A stretch of 64,000 nt of DNA, from positions 1-64,000 of the forward strand of contig CANQPD010000005.1 of assembly GCA_947625655.1 (NCBI GenBank), given 5' to 3'. Below, in pieces: positions 44,143 through 52,682 of this stretch. Made by a program: the position numbers and the translations under genes. The notes under the pieces were generated by a model. That model was not told the origin of the DNA, did no database searches, and saw only the letters and a list, made by a program, of their open reading frames with translations. This stretch comes from an uncultured Dysosmobacter sp. (lineage in GTDB: Bacteria > Bacillota > Clostridia > Oscillospirales > Oscillospiraceae). Each line of letters opens with the position of its first letter. Positions within the stretch are counted from its first letter, which is position 1.

Positions 44143-44490
44143 TTACATTGCCATGGTGGGGCCGTTTTCCTCTTGACCCTCGGGGTCCGGGGACTTCTGA
44201 GCCTCCTGAACCTGTGCCTGCTCATAGGCCTCCAGGACCTTCTGATCAAACTGCTGCTTGAAATCTTTGGTGCAGGGATAGCAGATGTCTCGATACTCAC
44301 CCTTTACCTTTCTGCGGGGCATGGAAACGAAAAGCCCATTTTTCCCTTCCATGATCCGTACATCCCGCACGGCAAAACAGCCGTTCAGCGTAACCGAAGC
44401 GATTGCTGCCACGGGGCCGTCCCCTCGATAGGGAAAGATCCTCACATCCATCTCCATAGGGGACACTGCTGCTTTCATGTCGTTCTTCAT
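44143..44490 (-). CDS. SpoVG-family protein
   Basis: A 115-residue protein with DVRIFPYRGDGPVAAIASVT, LNGCFAVRDVRIMEGKNGLF and VSMPRRKVKGEYRDICYPCT, the full SpoVG signature, plus an acidic Gln-rich tail. Chromosomal SpoVG is a nucleic-acid-binding regulator of sporulation and virulence genes. Element-borne copies are common, and this one probably tunes transfer or surface gene expression. It overlaps the upstream gene by 4 nt. Confidence 0.9.
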   Translation of the reverse strand: MKNDMKAAVSPMEMDVRIFPYRGDGPVAAIASVTLNGCFAVRDVRIMEGKNGLFVSMPRRKVKGEYRDICYPCTKDFKQQFDQKVLEAYEQAQVQEAQKSPDPEGQEENGPTMAM

Positions 44491-45143
44491 GTCTTCATTC
44501 CTCCTGAATTTGATGTATTTTGGTTAAGCCGCTCTAAAGTGCGGCGGACCAACAGGTCATACTCCCAGGGCTCAACTTCCAGAGATACAAAAGCGCCGCC
44601 CTCCGTCAGACCATCCGCCATAAACTTAAGAATCAGCGGATGCTTCGAAGCGCAGCGTTTCCATTCTCTCAAGGGGATCCAGCCTGTACCGGCGCGATAC
44701 GCCAGCGTAATGGCGGATTCCTTTGCCCGGTTTGCATTCAGCCAGAGATATTTATCCTTTAATTTTGAAGATAAGGAGTCACCTTTTGGAATTGGTACAA
44801 TCGCATCAGGATGGAGGACATACCGAAGCCGCAAGGCGGAAATACATGCCTGTGTTGCAGTATTGACCTCCTCCACATCGGCCCAGAGCGGAAACTGCTT
44901 GTAGTCAGAGGCCAGGATGTCTTCGCCTTCTCTGTCATATTCAAAGAGCGGGACACATCGAGCGATCTCCAGACAATGCACTCCATCCGTCAGCCCAAGA
45001 GATTTTACTCCCGTAGCAGGCAGACTCGCATAATGCGTTAACGCATCATCCAAAGATAGAAAATGGGACATCCGCCACCCGACCACGCCTTTCGGATCAT
45101 GTCCCAGACGAAGATCATCCACCGTGTAATAACTCAAATTCAT
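44487..45143 (-). CDS. Hypothetical conjugative-element protein
   Basis: A 218-residue soluble protein starting MNLSYYTVDDLRLGHDPKGV, with VKSLGLTDGVHCLEIARCVP and WIPLREWKRCASKHPLILKF. It has no signal peptide, membrane helix or motif I recognise. Its start follows the DUF3849 gene by 12 nt and its end overlaps spoVG, so it belongs to the same operon. Similar proteins accompany SpoVG and DUF3849 in other Clostridia elements; function unknown. Confidence 0.65.
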   Translation of the reverse strand: MNLSYYTVDDLRLGHDPKGVVGWRMSHFLSLDDALTHYASLPATGVKSLGLTDGVHCLEIARCVPLFEYDREGEDILASDYKQFPLWADVEEVNTATQACISALRLRYVLHPDAIVPIPKGDSLSSKLKDKYLWLNANRAKESAITLAYRAGTGWIPLREWKRCASKHPLILKFMADGLTEGGAFVSLEVEPWEYDLLVRRTLERLNQNTSNSGGMKT

Positions 45144-45155
45144 AATTCCTCCACT

Positions 45156-45887
45156 TCACTCCATCTTCATGCCTTCCATGCTGTGATCAACATTCTGGCC
45201 TGTCAGCTCGTTCAGTTTTTCCTCAGCCCACTCCGGAAGAAGATTCTCCTGCAGGACTCCGATGAAGTCGGATCGGTTCCATCTGGTATGTTCTCCATCT
45301 CCCAGGCAGGTACAGCGGATAGAACGACCGATGGCATGGGGACTGCACCCAAATCCATCATGGGCATACCAAAGCTGATTTTCCTGTGTCCAGCAGGATT
45401 CTCTCAGAGTGTCCGGACTCAGTACCAGCACCTTTCCTGTGTAATCTAAATCCTCCCATGAATTGGGTTCGCAGTGTTCTGGGCCGAAGAGGTTAAGCTT
45501 CTGATAGGCCTCCCGTATTTGGTTCACAAAACCATTCACAACCTCGGAGTGTGAGTTAACAATAAACTCCACCTTGTGGCCCATATCTTCCGGAATGAAG
45601 GTGCGCTGTGCCCAACTTCTGTTGTCGGGGCGGAATCGGCCATCGCCACTCTTTTCCTGGATGGTGTTTGCCAGCGCCCAGTTCACCCGCTTGAAACCGA
45701 ACTCCTCCAACACCTCTTTGGCGCAGTCCTCTTTGAGATGCACGCCATCAAAGCCTTGGCGGATACTATCCTCAATCGCTTTTTTACAGGCGATGTTGGC
45801 CTGATGGCTGGCCCGCCATAGGGCTATCTGCCCGCTGCGCCTGGCTGCGTCCAGACCGTCTGTGTAGAGGTAGGTATCATTCCTCAT
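45156..45887 (-). CDS. DUF3849-domain protein
   Basis: A 243-residue protein. The N-terminal half (YLYTDGLDAARRSGQIALWR, HQANIACKKAIEDSIRQGFD, VNWALANTIQEKSGDGRF) is the DUF3849 domain. The C-terminal half is separate, with LDYTGKVLVLSPDTLRESCW and GFGCSPHAIGRSIRCTCLGD. ATG 45887 is used since the longer frame only overlaps the next gene. It is frequent in anti-restriction/LPD clusters of conjugative elements, function unknown. Confidence 0.78.
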   Translation of the reverse strand: MRNDTYLYTDGLDAARRSGQIALWRASHQANIACKKAIEDSIRQGFDGVHLKEDCAKEVLEEFGFKRVNWALANTIQEKSGDGRFRPDNRSWAQRTFIPEDMGHKVEFIVNSHSEVVNGFVNQIREAYQKLNLFGPEHCEPNSWEDLDYTGKVLVLSPDTLRESCWTQENQLWYAHDGFGCSPHAIGRSIRCTCLGDGEHTRWNRSDFIGVLQENLLPEWAEEKLNELTGQNVDHSMEGMKME

Positions 45888-46245
45888 CTGCTTCGTCCTC
45901 CACCGCCAGAAGCAGACGCAGACCGTCCGGGTTGGCTCCGCACTCCAGAAGATCATCCAGCAGCTCCTCATCCACGGTCTCGAGAGGGTCGGGGATATCC
46001 AGGACATCGACGATTTCATTGCTGGCATCCACCAGCTGGAGAATCAAGGAGTCGATCACCTCGTAGAGATGGGTGATGGTGGTGATGGCCTGCCGCGCCG
46101 TGATGTCCTCCCGGCTGATCAGGATACTGCCTGCATCTGCCTGGATAGTCAGCTGCTCCGCGTCAGCCAATTCAGCCATCTGCATGGCGGGGAAAGGAAT
46201 TTTCTGGTTTCTGTTCTCGGGATTACGATGTAATACAAACTTCAT
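45877..46245 (-). CDS. Acidic hypothetical protein
   Basis: A 122-residue protein, MKFVLHRNPENRNQKIPFPA then AELADAEQLTIQADAGSILI, an N-terminal beta segment like SpoVT/AbrB-type swapped-hairpin domains, followed by a long acidic helix-rich tail (DEELLDDLLECGANPDG). AGGAGGTAATTT precedes the ATG. The AbrB-like reading is tentative. It overlaps the DUF3849 gene by 11 nt. Confidence 0.6.
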   Translation of the reverse strand: MKFVLHRNPENRNQKIPFPAMQMAELADAEQLTIQADAGSILISREDITARQAITTITHLYEVIDSLILQLVDASNEIVDVLDIPDPLETVDEELLDDLLECGANPDGLRLLLAVEDEADEE

Positions 46246-46258
46246 TTCAAATTACCTC

Positions 46259-47233
46259 CTAGTCTGCTTTTAAGATTCTGCGAGGCCGGTGCAGGATGAC
46301 GGGTTCCCACATGGCCTCAGTTGCCTGCCCAAAGATATCAAGTTGCTTATTCAGGTAGGGGCTGGGATCGTAGTTGGTGATGATCAACTCCCTGAAGGTG
46401 GAACCTTCGGTCTGTGACAGCGGATTGGTTCGTTTCAAGGAGATGATGAAAAAATCATCTTTGTACAGATCAATGATCCGGTCATCATAGCCGTAGGAGA
46501 TGATCACATACCCTTTACATGAACGTGCCCTGTCGTGAAGGATGATGTGGTGTTCCGGAAGGAATCGCACATCATAGACCTTTTCTGTCAGCATATAGGG
46601 TGGATCTGCATAGATGATTCCGTCCGGACGGTCCTCCTTGGGGATCAGCACAAGGGCATCCTGATGTTCCAGGAAAATGCTGTCCATTCGTCTTGAAACC
46701 TGGGGAAGTTTATCCACGATTGCCTGCGGGTCCACAGTTTTAATGCCAACAGAATTTCCTGTCCCACTGAAGCTGCCGTAAGTGGTGAACAGAAAAGCCG
46801 CTGCCCGCCGCACATCAAAAAGTTTTGCGTTGCCATCCAGGATCGTGAGCAGTTCGCGGATCTCTTCTTCGGTAAAACAAGTGGACTCCGCTACAACTCG
46901 TTTCTCCTCCTCAATATGCCGATAGAAGTCCGGCTCATGAGCGGCCATATCGCGGTAGAAGGCGAAGGGTGTCCTGCCATGCACCGGCAGAAACTTCAGT
47001 TCTTTGGCCAGTGAGAACGATTTTTCTTTGACGCAGCAAAACACATTGAACAAATCGTCGTTCAGGTCGTTATAAATGTCCAACCGGCCCTTCTTTGGCT
47101 GCAGACCTAAGATGACGGCACCGCTTCCACCGAACACCTCTGTAAACTGTTTCATATGGGGCGGTATCAGCTGGTGGATGTAGGGAACAAGTTTCTCTTT
47201 GTTCCCCATCCACGGAAAGAAGGGCTTAGCCAT
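46259..47233 (-). CDS. Dam-like (D12 class) N6-adenine DNA methyltransferase
   Basis: A 324-residue methyltransferase with PFFPWMGNKEKLVPYIHQLI and EVFGGSGAVILGL (SAM-binding motif I, FxGxG), IYNDLNDDLFNVFCCVK, and the catalytic motif IV IIYADPPYML, followed by HHIILHDRARSCKGYVIISY. This is the Dam/D12 arrangement. ATG 47233 is used; it overlaps the upstream small gene by 8 nt. With no matching endonuclease nearby it is an orphan, probably methylating the element against host restriction. Confidence 0.9.
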   Translation of the reverse strand: MAKPFFPWMGNKEKLVPYIHQLIPPHMKQFTEVFGGSGAVILGLQPKKGRLDIYNDLNDDLFNVFCCVKEKSFSLAKELKFLPVHGRTPFAFYRDMAAHEPDFYRHIEEEKRVVAESTCFTEEEIRELLTILDGNAKLFDVRRAAAFLFTTYGSFSGTGNSVGIKTVDPQAIVDKLPQVSRRMDSIFLEHQDALVLIPKEDRPDGIIYADPPYMLTEKVYDVRFLPEHHIILHDRARSCKGYVIISYGYDDRIIDLYKDDFFIISLKRTNPLSQTEGSTFRELIITNYDPSPYLNKQLDIFGQATEAMWEPVILHRPRRILKAD

Positions 47234-47540
47234 TAGCAGCACCGTCCCTTTCCGAGTAACCATCAAGGCACCCTCGCATACTGCGGATATCTTCCATCAG
47301 GCCATCCGCCATCCCCTGGAGAAAATCCATGCTGTCACAGAGTTCCGCAGCGGTGGCGGCATAGTAATAGCCGTACTGGTCACTAGCGATGGGGTTCTTT
47401 TTCTTTCGCAGTCGTTTTACCAACTTTTGAAGATCCTTAACATTGATCCCCAGTGTCCGAGCCAACTCCCTGCCGCTTTTCCGGTTTTCACGGCCATGAC
47501 AGGAACTTTTCAAATAGTCCAACAACTTGTCATCTCTCAT
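47226..47540 (-). CDS. Small winged-helix-like protein
   Basis: A 104-residue protein with a plausible N-terminal HTH (ENRKSGRELARTLGINVKDL, QKLVKRLRKKKNPIASDQYG, YYYA wing). It then has a helical tail. AAGGAGG precedes the ATG. It is coupled to the adenine methylase gene by an 8-nt overlap and could regulate it. No exact family is recognised. Confidence 0.65.
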   Translation of the reverse strand: MRDDKLLDYLKSSCHGRENRKSGRELARTLGINVKDLQKLVKRLRKKKNPIASDQYGYYYAATAAELCDSMDFLQGMADGLMEDIRSMRGCLDGYSERDGAANG

Positions 47541-47590
47541 AAATGCCTCCTTTTCCGGACACGTTTTACCGAAAAAGGGCGCAAAAAAGA

Positions 47591-47626
47591 AGGGGCCGTT
47601 TTGTCCCTTTCGGAAAAACGGCCCCT
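47591..47626 (-). terminator. Terminator after the ArdA-like gene
   Basis: AGGGGCCGTTTT / AAAACGGCCCCT arms, followed on the minus strand by TCTTTTTTGCG, about 20 bp past the stop of the 47644 gene. It separates the anti-restriction block from the methylase block. Confidence 0.75.
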
Positions 47627-47643
47627 AATTTGGTGTGAGATTG

Positions 47644-48672
47644 TTACATGGTCATCTCCGGTTCATGTTCTGGCTGGCTGTATTCGTAGATGACCTCTTG
47701 CCCATTCCTGGCTGCATAGCCATGGTCTGTTGTGGACAGGCCATATTTTGCCATATGATGCTGGGCGTAGGCTACAGAGTCAAAGCACTGGTTGAGCAGC
47801 GGATCCTGGCCAAGTACACCCTCCTTTCGGGCCAAGTCCATGCCATACTGCGCAAGATCAACCCCGCGGGGAATATATTCGTAGCAATGGAGGTTTTGGG
47901 CGAGATCCAGTGCCAAATCCAGGCGGTGACAGTCTTCCAACTCCATGACACACATCCATTTTTCCAACCAGTGGGGTTCTCCCTGCCCCTGTTCCGCCCA
48001 GACATAGCCGAAGTCAATGGCGTGGCGAACCAATTCTCCTGCGGAGTCATATTGGCTGAGGATGTCGGTAATCTGGGGCAGAGCGCAGTCCACATCCACC
48101 GCCATGCACTGATCCAGTGTTTCTGCTTGCAAGGCATCCAGCCCGAGAAGCAGTTCATCCGGATGGACTGCATCCATGTACTCTCCTGTGTCGGGGAATC
48201 CAATCCAGACACCCTCCATATTGTTTCTGCTTACCAGTTTGATCCGAATTGCATACTCACCGGTGTTAGGCAGCGGCATGTTGGGATTTACCTCCGGCAA
48301 GGGACGATCGGGGTTCAGCCGCTCTACATAGTGGTTCTCAACAAAACTGCCTGAACCATGTTCCCGATAGGCTGCCCCAACAATTTCCGGGTCAAGGTAG
48401 CCCCGTGCCGCGTGTGTGGGGGTGTGAATATGCTCCATGACGAATCGTCCCAGTAGCACATCGTCCTCTGCTCCATAGAGGAGCTGGTAGTGATCCAATC
48501 CCTGAAGAATTTGGATGGTCGTCTGAATGTCCCTTGGTGATTCAATCTGCATGGCACCTCGGAAGAGCAGTTCTTCCTTTGCTGTCATGCTTTCCAACCG
48601 TTGTTCCAGCCAATCATGTTCCGATTTGCCCATCTCCATCCCCTCCAAAAGAGGGGCAAGGCGGTGTTTCAT
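47644..48672 (-). CDS. ArdA-like anti-restriction protein, two modules
   Basis: A 342-residue acidic protein with two ArdA-like halves. The first has MTAKEELLFRGAMQIESPRD, DDVLLGRFVMEH and YLDPEIVGAAYREHGSGSF. The second has WLEKWMCVMELEDCHRLDLA and RGVDLAQYGMDLARKEG. ArdA proteins mimic B-form DNA and occupy type I restriction enzymes, protecting entering DNA. Acidic composition fits. ATG 48672 overlaps the previous stop (ATGA). The family call rests on motif pattern only. Confidence 0.6.
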   Translation of the reverse strand: MKHRLAPLLEGMEMGKSEHDWLEQRLESMTAKEELLFRGAMQIESPRDIQTTIQILQGLDHYQLLYGAEDDVLLGRFVMEHIHTPTHAARGYLDPEIVGAAYREHGSGSFVENHYVERLNPDRPLPEVNPNMPLPNTGEYAIRIKLVSRNNMEGVWIGFPDTGEYMDAVHPDELLLGLDALQAETLDQCMAVDVDCALPQITDILSQYDSAGELVRHAIDFGYVWAEQGQGEPHWLEKWMCVMELEDCHRLDLALDLAQNLHCYEYIPRGVDLAQYGMDLARKEGVLGQDPLLNQCFDSVAYAQHHMAKYGLSTTDHGYAARNGQEVIYEYSQPEHEPEMTM

Positions 48673-49274
48673 GGACTCATCACCTCCATCTGCGGCCCAC
48701 AATGGGACTGCGAGTAACTCACATCCAGGTCGGTGTGCTGTACCACATAGCCTTCGGAGGTGAAGACTCCGCCCTCCTCCATTCTGGCCTTTCGGCCAAT
48801 GGCTGCATAGTCCAGAACCTCATACACCTCTTCCGGCAGGCCGGGCGGAATTACCGGGAAATCATTGTCCACATAGAAGTGTCCCAGCTGCTCGTCATTA
48901 CCAACTCCTGGAGCAACATGACAGCAATCCGCACTGTTGGCCAGGTCGACCAGCCGACACAATGGCAGTTCCGTCATTCCTTTATCCAGATCCATGCGGA
49001 CAAGGCCCTCGAAGGCCGCTTCCTGGACAGGTTCCAAGGAGGCCAGTTTCTCAGCCAGCAGATTCAACTCTGTCAGATCCATATCCTCTGGCAAATGCTC
49101 CTCAAGGTATTCCCGCCCACAGAAGTCCGATACTTCGGTATAGAGGGGGGAGCCGGTGTTCAGTTCCAGCTGGAGTGCATCCAGTTTTTCCTGTTCCATA
49201 GGCAGTTCTACCAACCGGTGAGCTGTACTGTCCATTTCCAAAGGACTTACATATACGGTGAATCCTTTATTCAA
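48669..49274 (-). CDS. ArdA-like anti-restriction protein, single module
   Basis: A 201-residue acidic protein showing the clearest ArdA pattern of the cluster: TELNLLAEKLASLEPVQEAA, FEGLVRMDL, LVDLANSADCCHVAPGVGND, EQLGHFYVDN, and LDYAAIGRKARMEEGGVFTS-EGYV. Most residues in the second half match the YxDYxxxG...GxFTxxGYV signature of ArdA C-terminal domains. Expected role: inhibition of type I restriction during establishment. It is coupled to both neighbours by 4-8 nt overlaps. Confidence 0.7.
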   Translation of the reverse strand: MNKGFTVYVSPLEMDSTAHRLVELPMEQEKLDALQLELNTGSPLYTEVSDFCGREYLEEHLPEDMDLTELNLLAEKLASLEPVQEAAFEGLVRMDLDKGMTELPLCRLVDLANSADCCHVAPGVGNDEQLGHFYVDNDFPVIPPGLPEEVYEVLDYAAIGRKARMEEGGVFTSEGYVVQHTDLDVSYSQSHCGPQMEVMSP

Positions 49275-50250
49275 GCGTCATTCCTCCCGTCTCCTGGTTC
49301 TGATGTTCTTCATACCACTTGGGATCCGCACCAGGTACATCCCAACCGCACATGCTGCCAGTGAGCATCGCCTGTTCCTGTGCCGGTGTAATGCCCCGAC
49401 GCTGGTTGTTATAGTCCGCCAGGTAGCGGTTCTGGGCCCTGTCGCCGGTACTCCAGTCGCTGGGGTAGTAGCCGCTCTCACCTTTTTTGATGCAGATAAG
49501 TGTTCCTTCACCGGGAAGCACAGACCAGCACATATCCGGCAGGCGGGTGAGAGAATCGGGGGAGAACTTTTCTTCCTCGGTCTGGATTGTCCAGTTGCTG
49601 GAGTTCCAGAGACTCACATAAAGTTCCCCCTCTTCCAGATCGATGGCCCGCTGCTCAAATCCCTCGCCCCAACCGTCCGACGCCTGACCTGAAATGTAAT
49701 CAGCCAGGGCTTCTTTTTCCTCCGGCAGAAGGTCACCCACTACCTTGCATTCCGCTACGCACCACAGCTGCCCATCGCGACTTTCTGCGTCAAACACGAT
49801 GGACTGAACTTTTTCATTTACCCCATCCTGTTTATCATACCAGCGCATAAGGCCGCGACTTTTTTCCTCCGGCACCTGGTTTTCCAGAAGCGCCTCGTGA
49901 ATGCACGACTGATAGTCTCGCAGATCACGACCATTCAAATCGTTGCCGTACTCCTCCAGATCTCCACAGCTGTCACGACCGTAAAGTTGAGCGGTGAGAG
50001 GCATGTAGAATTTCAGAGTCTGGGGTTCCGGTAACAGAACGCGGAATCGGTCTTCGCCAATCCGGAGGGCAAGGCCACTGCCGTTGTCCCAACTGATATG
50101 AAACTGTGCGTCATCATCGATATATTTGAGCGTCCCCATACTTCCAGGGGACAGTGCGTAGGGATCATCTTTCATTTCCGTCAATCGAATGCGAGACCCC
50201 TTGGGATATTGCTCCCGGAGAAAGTCCAGCCACTCTTTTTGTATTTGCAT
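49267..50250 (-). CDS. DUF4314-domain protein
   Basis: A 327-residue protein. The N-terminal 75 residues (GSRIRLTEMKDDPYALSPGS-MGTLKYIDD, ISWDNGSGLALRIGEDRFRV) form the SH3-like DUF4314 domain common in element and phage proteins. The remainder is an unknown acidic region with GRDLRDYQSCIHEALLENQV and ELYVSLWNSSNWTIQTEEEK. It lies among anti-restriction genes; function unknown. Confidence 0.75.
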   Translation of the reverse strand: MQIQKEWLDFLREQYPKGSRIRLTEMKDDPYALSPGSMGTLKYIDDDAQFHISWDNGSGLALRIGEDRFRVLLPEPQTLKFYMPLTAQLYGRDSCGDLEEYGNDLNGRDLRDYQSCIHEALLENQVPEEKSRGLMRWYDKQDGVNEKVQSIVFDAESRDGQLWCVAECKVVGDLLPEEKEALADYISGQASDGWGEGFEQRAIDLEEGELYVSLWNSSNWTIQTEEEKFSPDSLTRLPDMCWSVLPGEGTLICIKKGESGYYPSDWSTGDRAQNRYLADYNNQRRGITPAQEQAMLTGSMCGWDVPGADPKWYEEHQNQETGGMTLE

Positions 50251-50260
50251 CTTGCACCTC

Positions 50261-51298
50261 CTACATGGTCATGCCCTGATCTTGGGACATATCCTCCAAT
50301 TCCTGATGGAGTTGTTCTACTGCCTCGAAAATCGTTGGATCGTTCTTGAAACTCTCCAGTTTCTGATAGTCACCGAAAAATGTCTGCTCCCCGTCCACCA
50401 TTCGGACAAAGTCGACTGTTGCGAAGTCATCCTTGGTGACACCAAGCCGTTTCTCAGGATGGTCGCTGTTCTGATAGAGCTCGACCGCTTCGTCCAGGGT
50501 AAGGTTACGGTGGAGCTGCTCCTGCGGGGTGTTACAATCAGTCATCACAAACCACGCATAGGAATGGGGGAGGGACGGGTCTGCCACATCTTGAAGGGCT
50601 TGCAACCCTTTCTCGGTCAAGCCGTAGTTACAGGTTCGTCGAGGATTTTCCTCGCCCGCAAAATCCAACAGAATATCATCCACTGCTTTCTTGATCTCTG
50701 GATCTTCAGAAAGCGTTTCGTGCTTGAATCCGGTCGTATTGCGGAGTGGAAGTTCTTCTTTGATAGTTTGAAGATACTGATGTGGGTCTGTGAACTCCTG
50801 AGCCGTCCCATCTGCAAAGGTCACTCGCCCCACTATCTTGTCCTTTTGGGCCATTTCCTGCTGCCGCTTATCATAGCAGTATAGGTAGCCCTGATAATCA
50901 CCCGGAGTGGGGGTACAGCGGAGACAGTAGCGGTATTGGTCTGTTTCTGCCACATATCCAAAACTTCTGCTGTCCTCTGTGATGGTCCCGCCGTTTTTGT
51001 GACAGTAGTTGCTCATGGAGGCCAGATCTTTTAGCGGCCCGTTTGCTCGTAAGGTGTCAACGATAGCTTGGAGTTCTTCCTTGAATTCCAAAGTATTGAA
51101 TCGATCCTCGTTGTGAGGCCACCAGGTATGCCAAAATTCCTTGCCACCAGAACCAAAGTCCGTGCGGATGTGACCAACTGTGCCCAGAGCTTCATCCTGT
51201 TTCTGGTCCAGTTCTGAATAGAAAAGGCCCGCCTCCTCAATGGAAGCGGGCCTCAGCTGAACACCGTTTTCACATTTTTTCGTAGGTTTCTGTTTCAT
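50261..51298 (-). CDS. Hypothetical protein of the anti-restriction cluster
   Basis: A 345-residue soluble protein with GGKEFWHTWWPHNEDRFNTL, SMSNYCHKNGGTITEDSRSF and TDQYRYCLRCTPTPGDYQGY-LYCYDK. These are a conserved pattern in large element proteins of Clostridia (LPD-type accessory domains). GAGGTG precedes the ATG. It has no catalytic motif I recognise. It ends just before the DUF4314 gene. Confidence 0.65.
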   Translation of the reverse strand: MKQKPTKKCENGVQLRPASIEEAGLFYSELDQKQDEALGTVGHIRTDFGSGGKEFWHTWWPHNEDRFNTLEFKEELQAIVDTLRANGPLKDLASMSNYCHKNGGTITEDSRSFGYVAETDQYRYCLRCTPTPGDYQGYLYCYDKRQQEMAQKDKIVGRVTFADGTAQEFTDPHQYLQTIKEELPLRNTTGFKHETLSEDPEIKKAVDDILLDFAGEENPRRTCNYGLTEKGLQALQDVADPSLPHSYAWFVMTDCNTPQEQLHRNLTLDEAVELYQNSDHPEKRLGVTKDDFATVDFVRMVDGEQTFFGDYQKLESFKNDPTIFEAVEQLHQELEDMSQDQGMTM

Positions 51299-51352
51299 GG
51301 TTTTTCACCTCCTTCGTTTGGTAAGTACACAACATACCACAGTTTAGAGAGA

Positions 51353-51457
51353 TTAGCCATGGTCAAAAACATTTTTATAAGAGAAGTGAAAATAGCCTAC
51401 AACAGCAGCTCCCAGTACGGCCAGCAAAGCCACCGAGATCATGAGTTTCTTTTTCAT
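51353..51457 (-). CDS. Small single-pass membrane peptide
   Basis: A 34-residue frame below the ORF-track cutoff: MKKKLMISVALLAVLGAAVV then GYFHFSYKN. A basic start plus one hydrophobic helix looks like a genuine membrane micro-protein, and AGGAGG lies 7 nt before the ATG. It stands alone between the 50261 and 51561 genes. Function unknown. Confidence 0.55.
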   Translation of the reverse strand: MKKKLMISVALLAVLGAAVVGYFHFSYKNVFDHG

Positions 51458-51560
51458 TTGCATTCCTCCTAATCCATCAGGTGATGCTGTTCAGTATTCT
51501 TTACTTTAAGCAACATATAAGCCATCAGTTATACCAAGAGAAAATTGACTGCCCGAGTCA

Positions 51561-52682
51561 TTATGAAAGGTATTCCATCTCTAACGTATGTGTTTCCTCA
51601 GAAAAAGGGCTGCTGCATCGGCGGATCAGGCCGAACTCGGTTCGCCGGACTCCTTCCTCTGCCATAATGTCCTCGCCCAGCTTCTCAAAATCCATATACC
51701 CGTCGATGGTATCGATTAGCTCGTCATCAGCGCCAATGCGCCGAAGGACGGTTTGGCCATATTCATAGGTGTCCTCCGTGATACGCTCATAGTCGTCCAG
51801 ATTCATGGCATATCGAAGAGCATCCTGCATGGTTTCCGGCTGCTCCACAGAAAGAACCGACAGGTATTTCATCAGCTCGCTGTCTTCAAGCTGCATCCCC
51901 TCGATTGCCCAAGCCAATTCGTTTGCATCTTCCACGCATACTCCCGTGGTGGGAATATACTCGTTCAAATTGGGAACAGCAAAAGAAACCTTGGTAATTG
52001 CGGCCTCTGCAAAACAATCGATCCCCAGCAACTTTTTTACTCGCTCCAATTCCTCCTTCAATGCCGGAAGCGATACACTCGCCTGCGCTTGGGAGGAGGA
52101 GAGGTCAAGCCGGATCTTTGCCGCCTTCTCTCTGACGGGTTCGGCATCCTGCTTGAGAAGCACATAGCCAGCATGGGTGTACGCACCACCATGCTCGGCA
52201 TAGTACTCCGCACCGATTTTCGCGAAGTCCAGGTAGGGCCAGGCCGCTTCGGGGAACCTGGGATCGCCCTGAATCTGGCCGGCAACAGCGACATACCGGC
52301 CAAGCGTCACATCCGAATTGACATTAGGGATGAGAATGTAGTCCGATACCTGTTCCGCCACACGGATCATATCGTTCAGATCATTGATGCTGTTGCCATC
52401 CAAGGCGCCGGCATAGATGCTCCGTTCACGAGAGTCCATTTTGGCAATGATGCTCGAAAGCAGATTCAGCTGTGCAAGCTGCGTTCTGGAATCAGGGTCG
52501 AGTCCGCCGAGATATGACGGCAGGTTGGCAATCACACTTTTGATCTCAACGATCTCTGTTTTTCCTGTTCTGTTAGCTTGTTCAAGCTGGCTGTACGCTT
52601 CTGTCATAGCGCCATGAGATGCGGGCAAATTGAGCGGGACAATGACAGAACTCCCGCTGCGGCTCATAAAGAGTTGGATCAT
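51561..52682 (-). CDS. ArdA-like anti-restriction protein, two modules
   Basis: A 373-residue acidic protein with two ArdA-like modules: LAQLNLLSSIIAKMDSRERS, DVTLGRYVA and YLDFAKIGAEYYAEHGGAYT-HAGYV in the first, then VEDANELAWAIEGMQLEDSE and YMDFEKLGEDIMAEEGVRRT in the second. The module pattern matches its neighbours. It overlaps the upstream ArdA-like gene by 4 nt. Likely role: blocking type I restriction, perhaps of a different class than the other copies. Confidence 0.62.
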   Translation of the reverse strand: MIQLFMSRSGSSVIVPLNLPASHGAMTEAYSQLEQANRTGKTEIVEIKSVIANLPSYLGGLDPDSRTQLAQLNLLSSIIAKMDSRERSIYAGALDGNSINDLNDMIRVAEQVSDYILIPNVNSDVTLGRYVAVAGQIQGDPRFPEAAWPYLDFAKIGAEYYAEHGGAYTHAGYVLLKQDAEPVREKAAKIRLDLSSSQAQASVSLPALKEELERVKKLLGIDCFAEAAITKVSFAVPNLNEYIPTTGVCVEDANELAWAIEGMQLEDSELMKYLSVLSVEQPETMQDALRYAMNLDDYERITEDTYEYGQTVLRRIGADDELIDTIDGYMDFEKLGEDIMAEEGVRRTEFGLIRRCSSPFSEETHTLEMEYLS

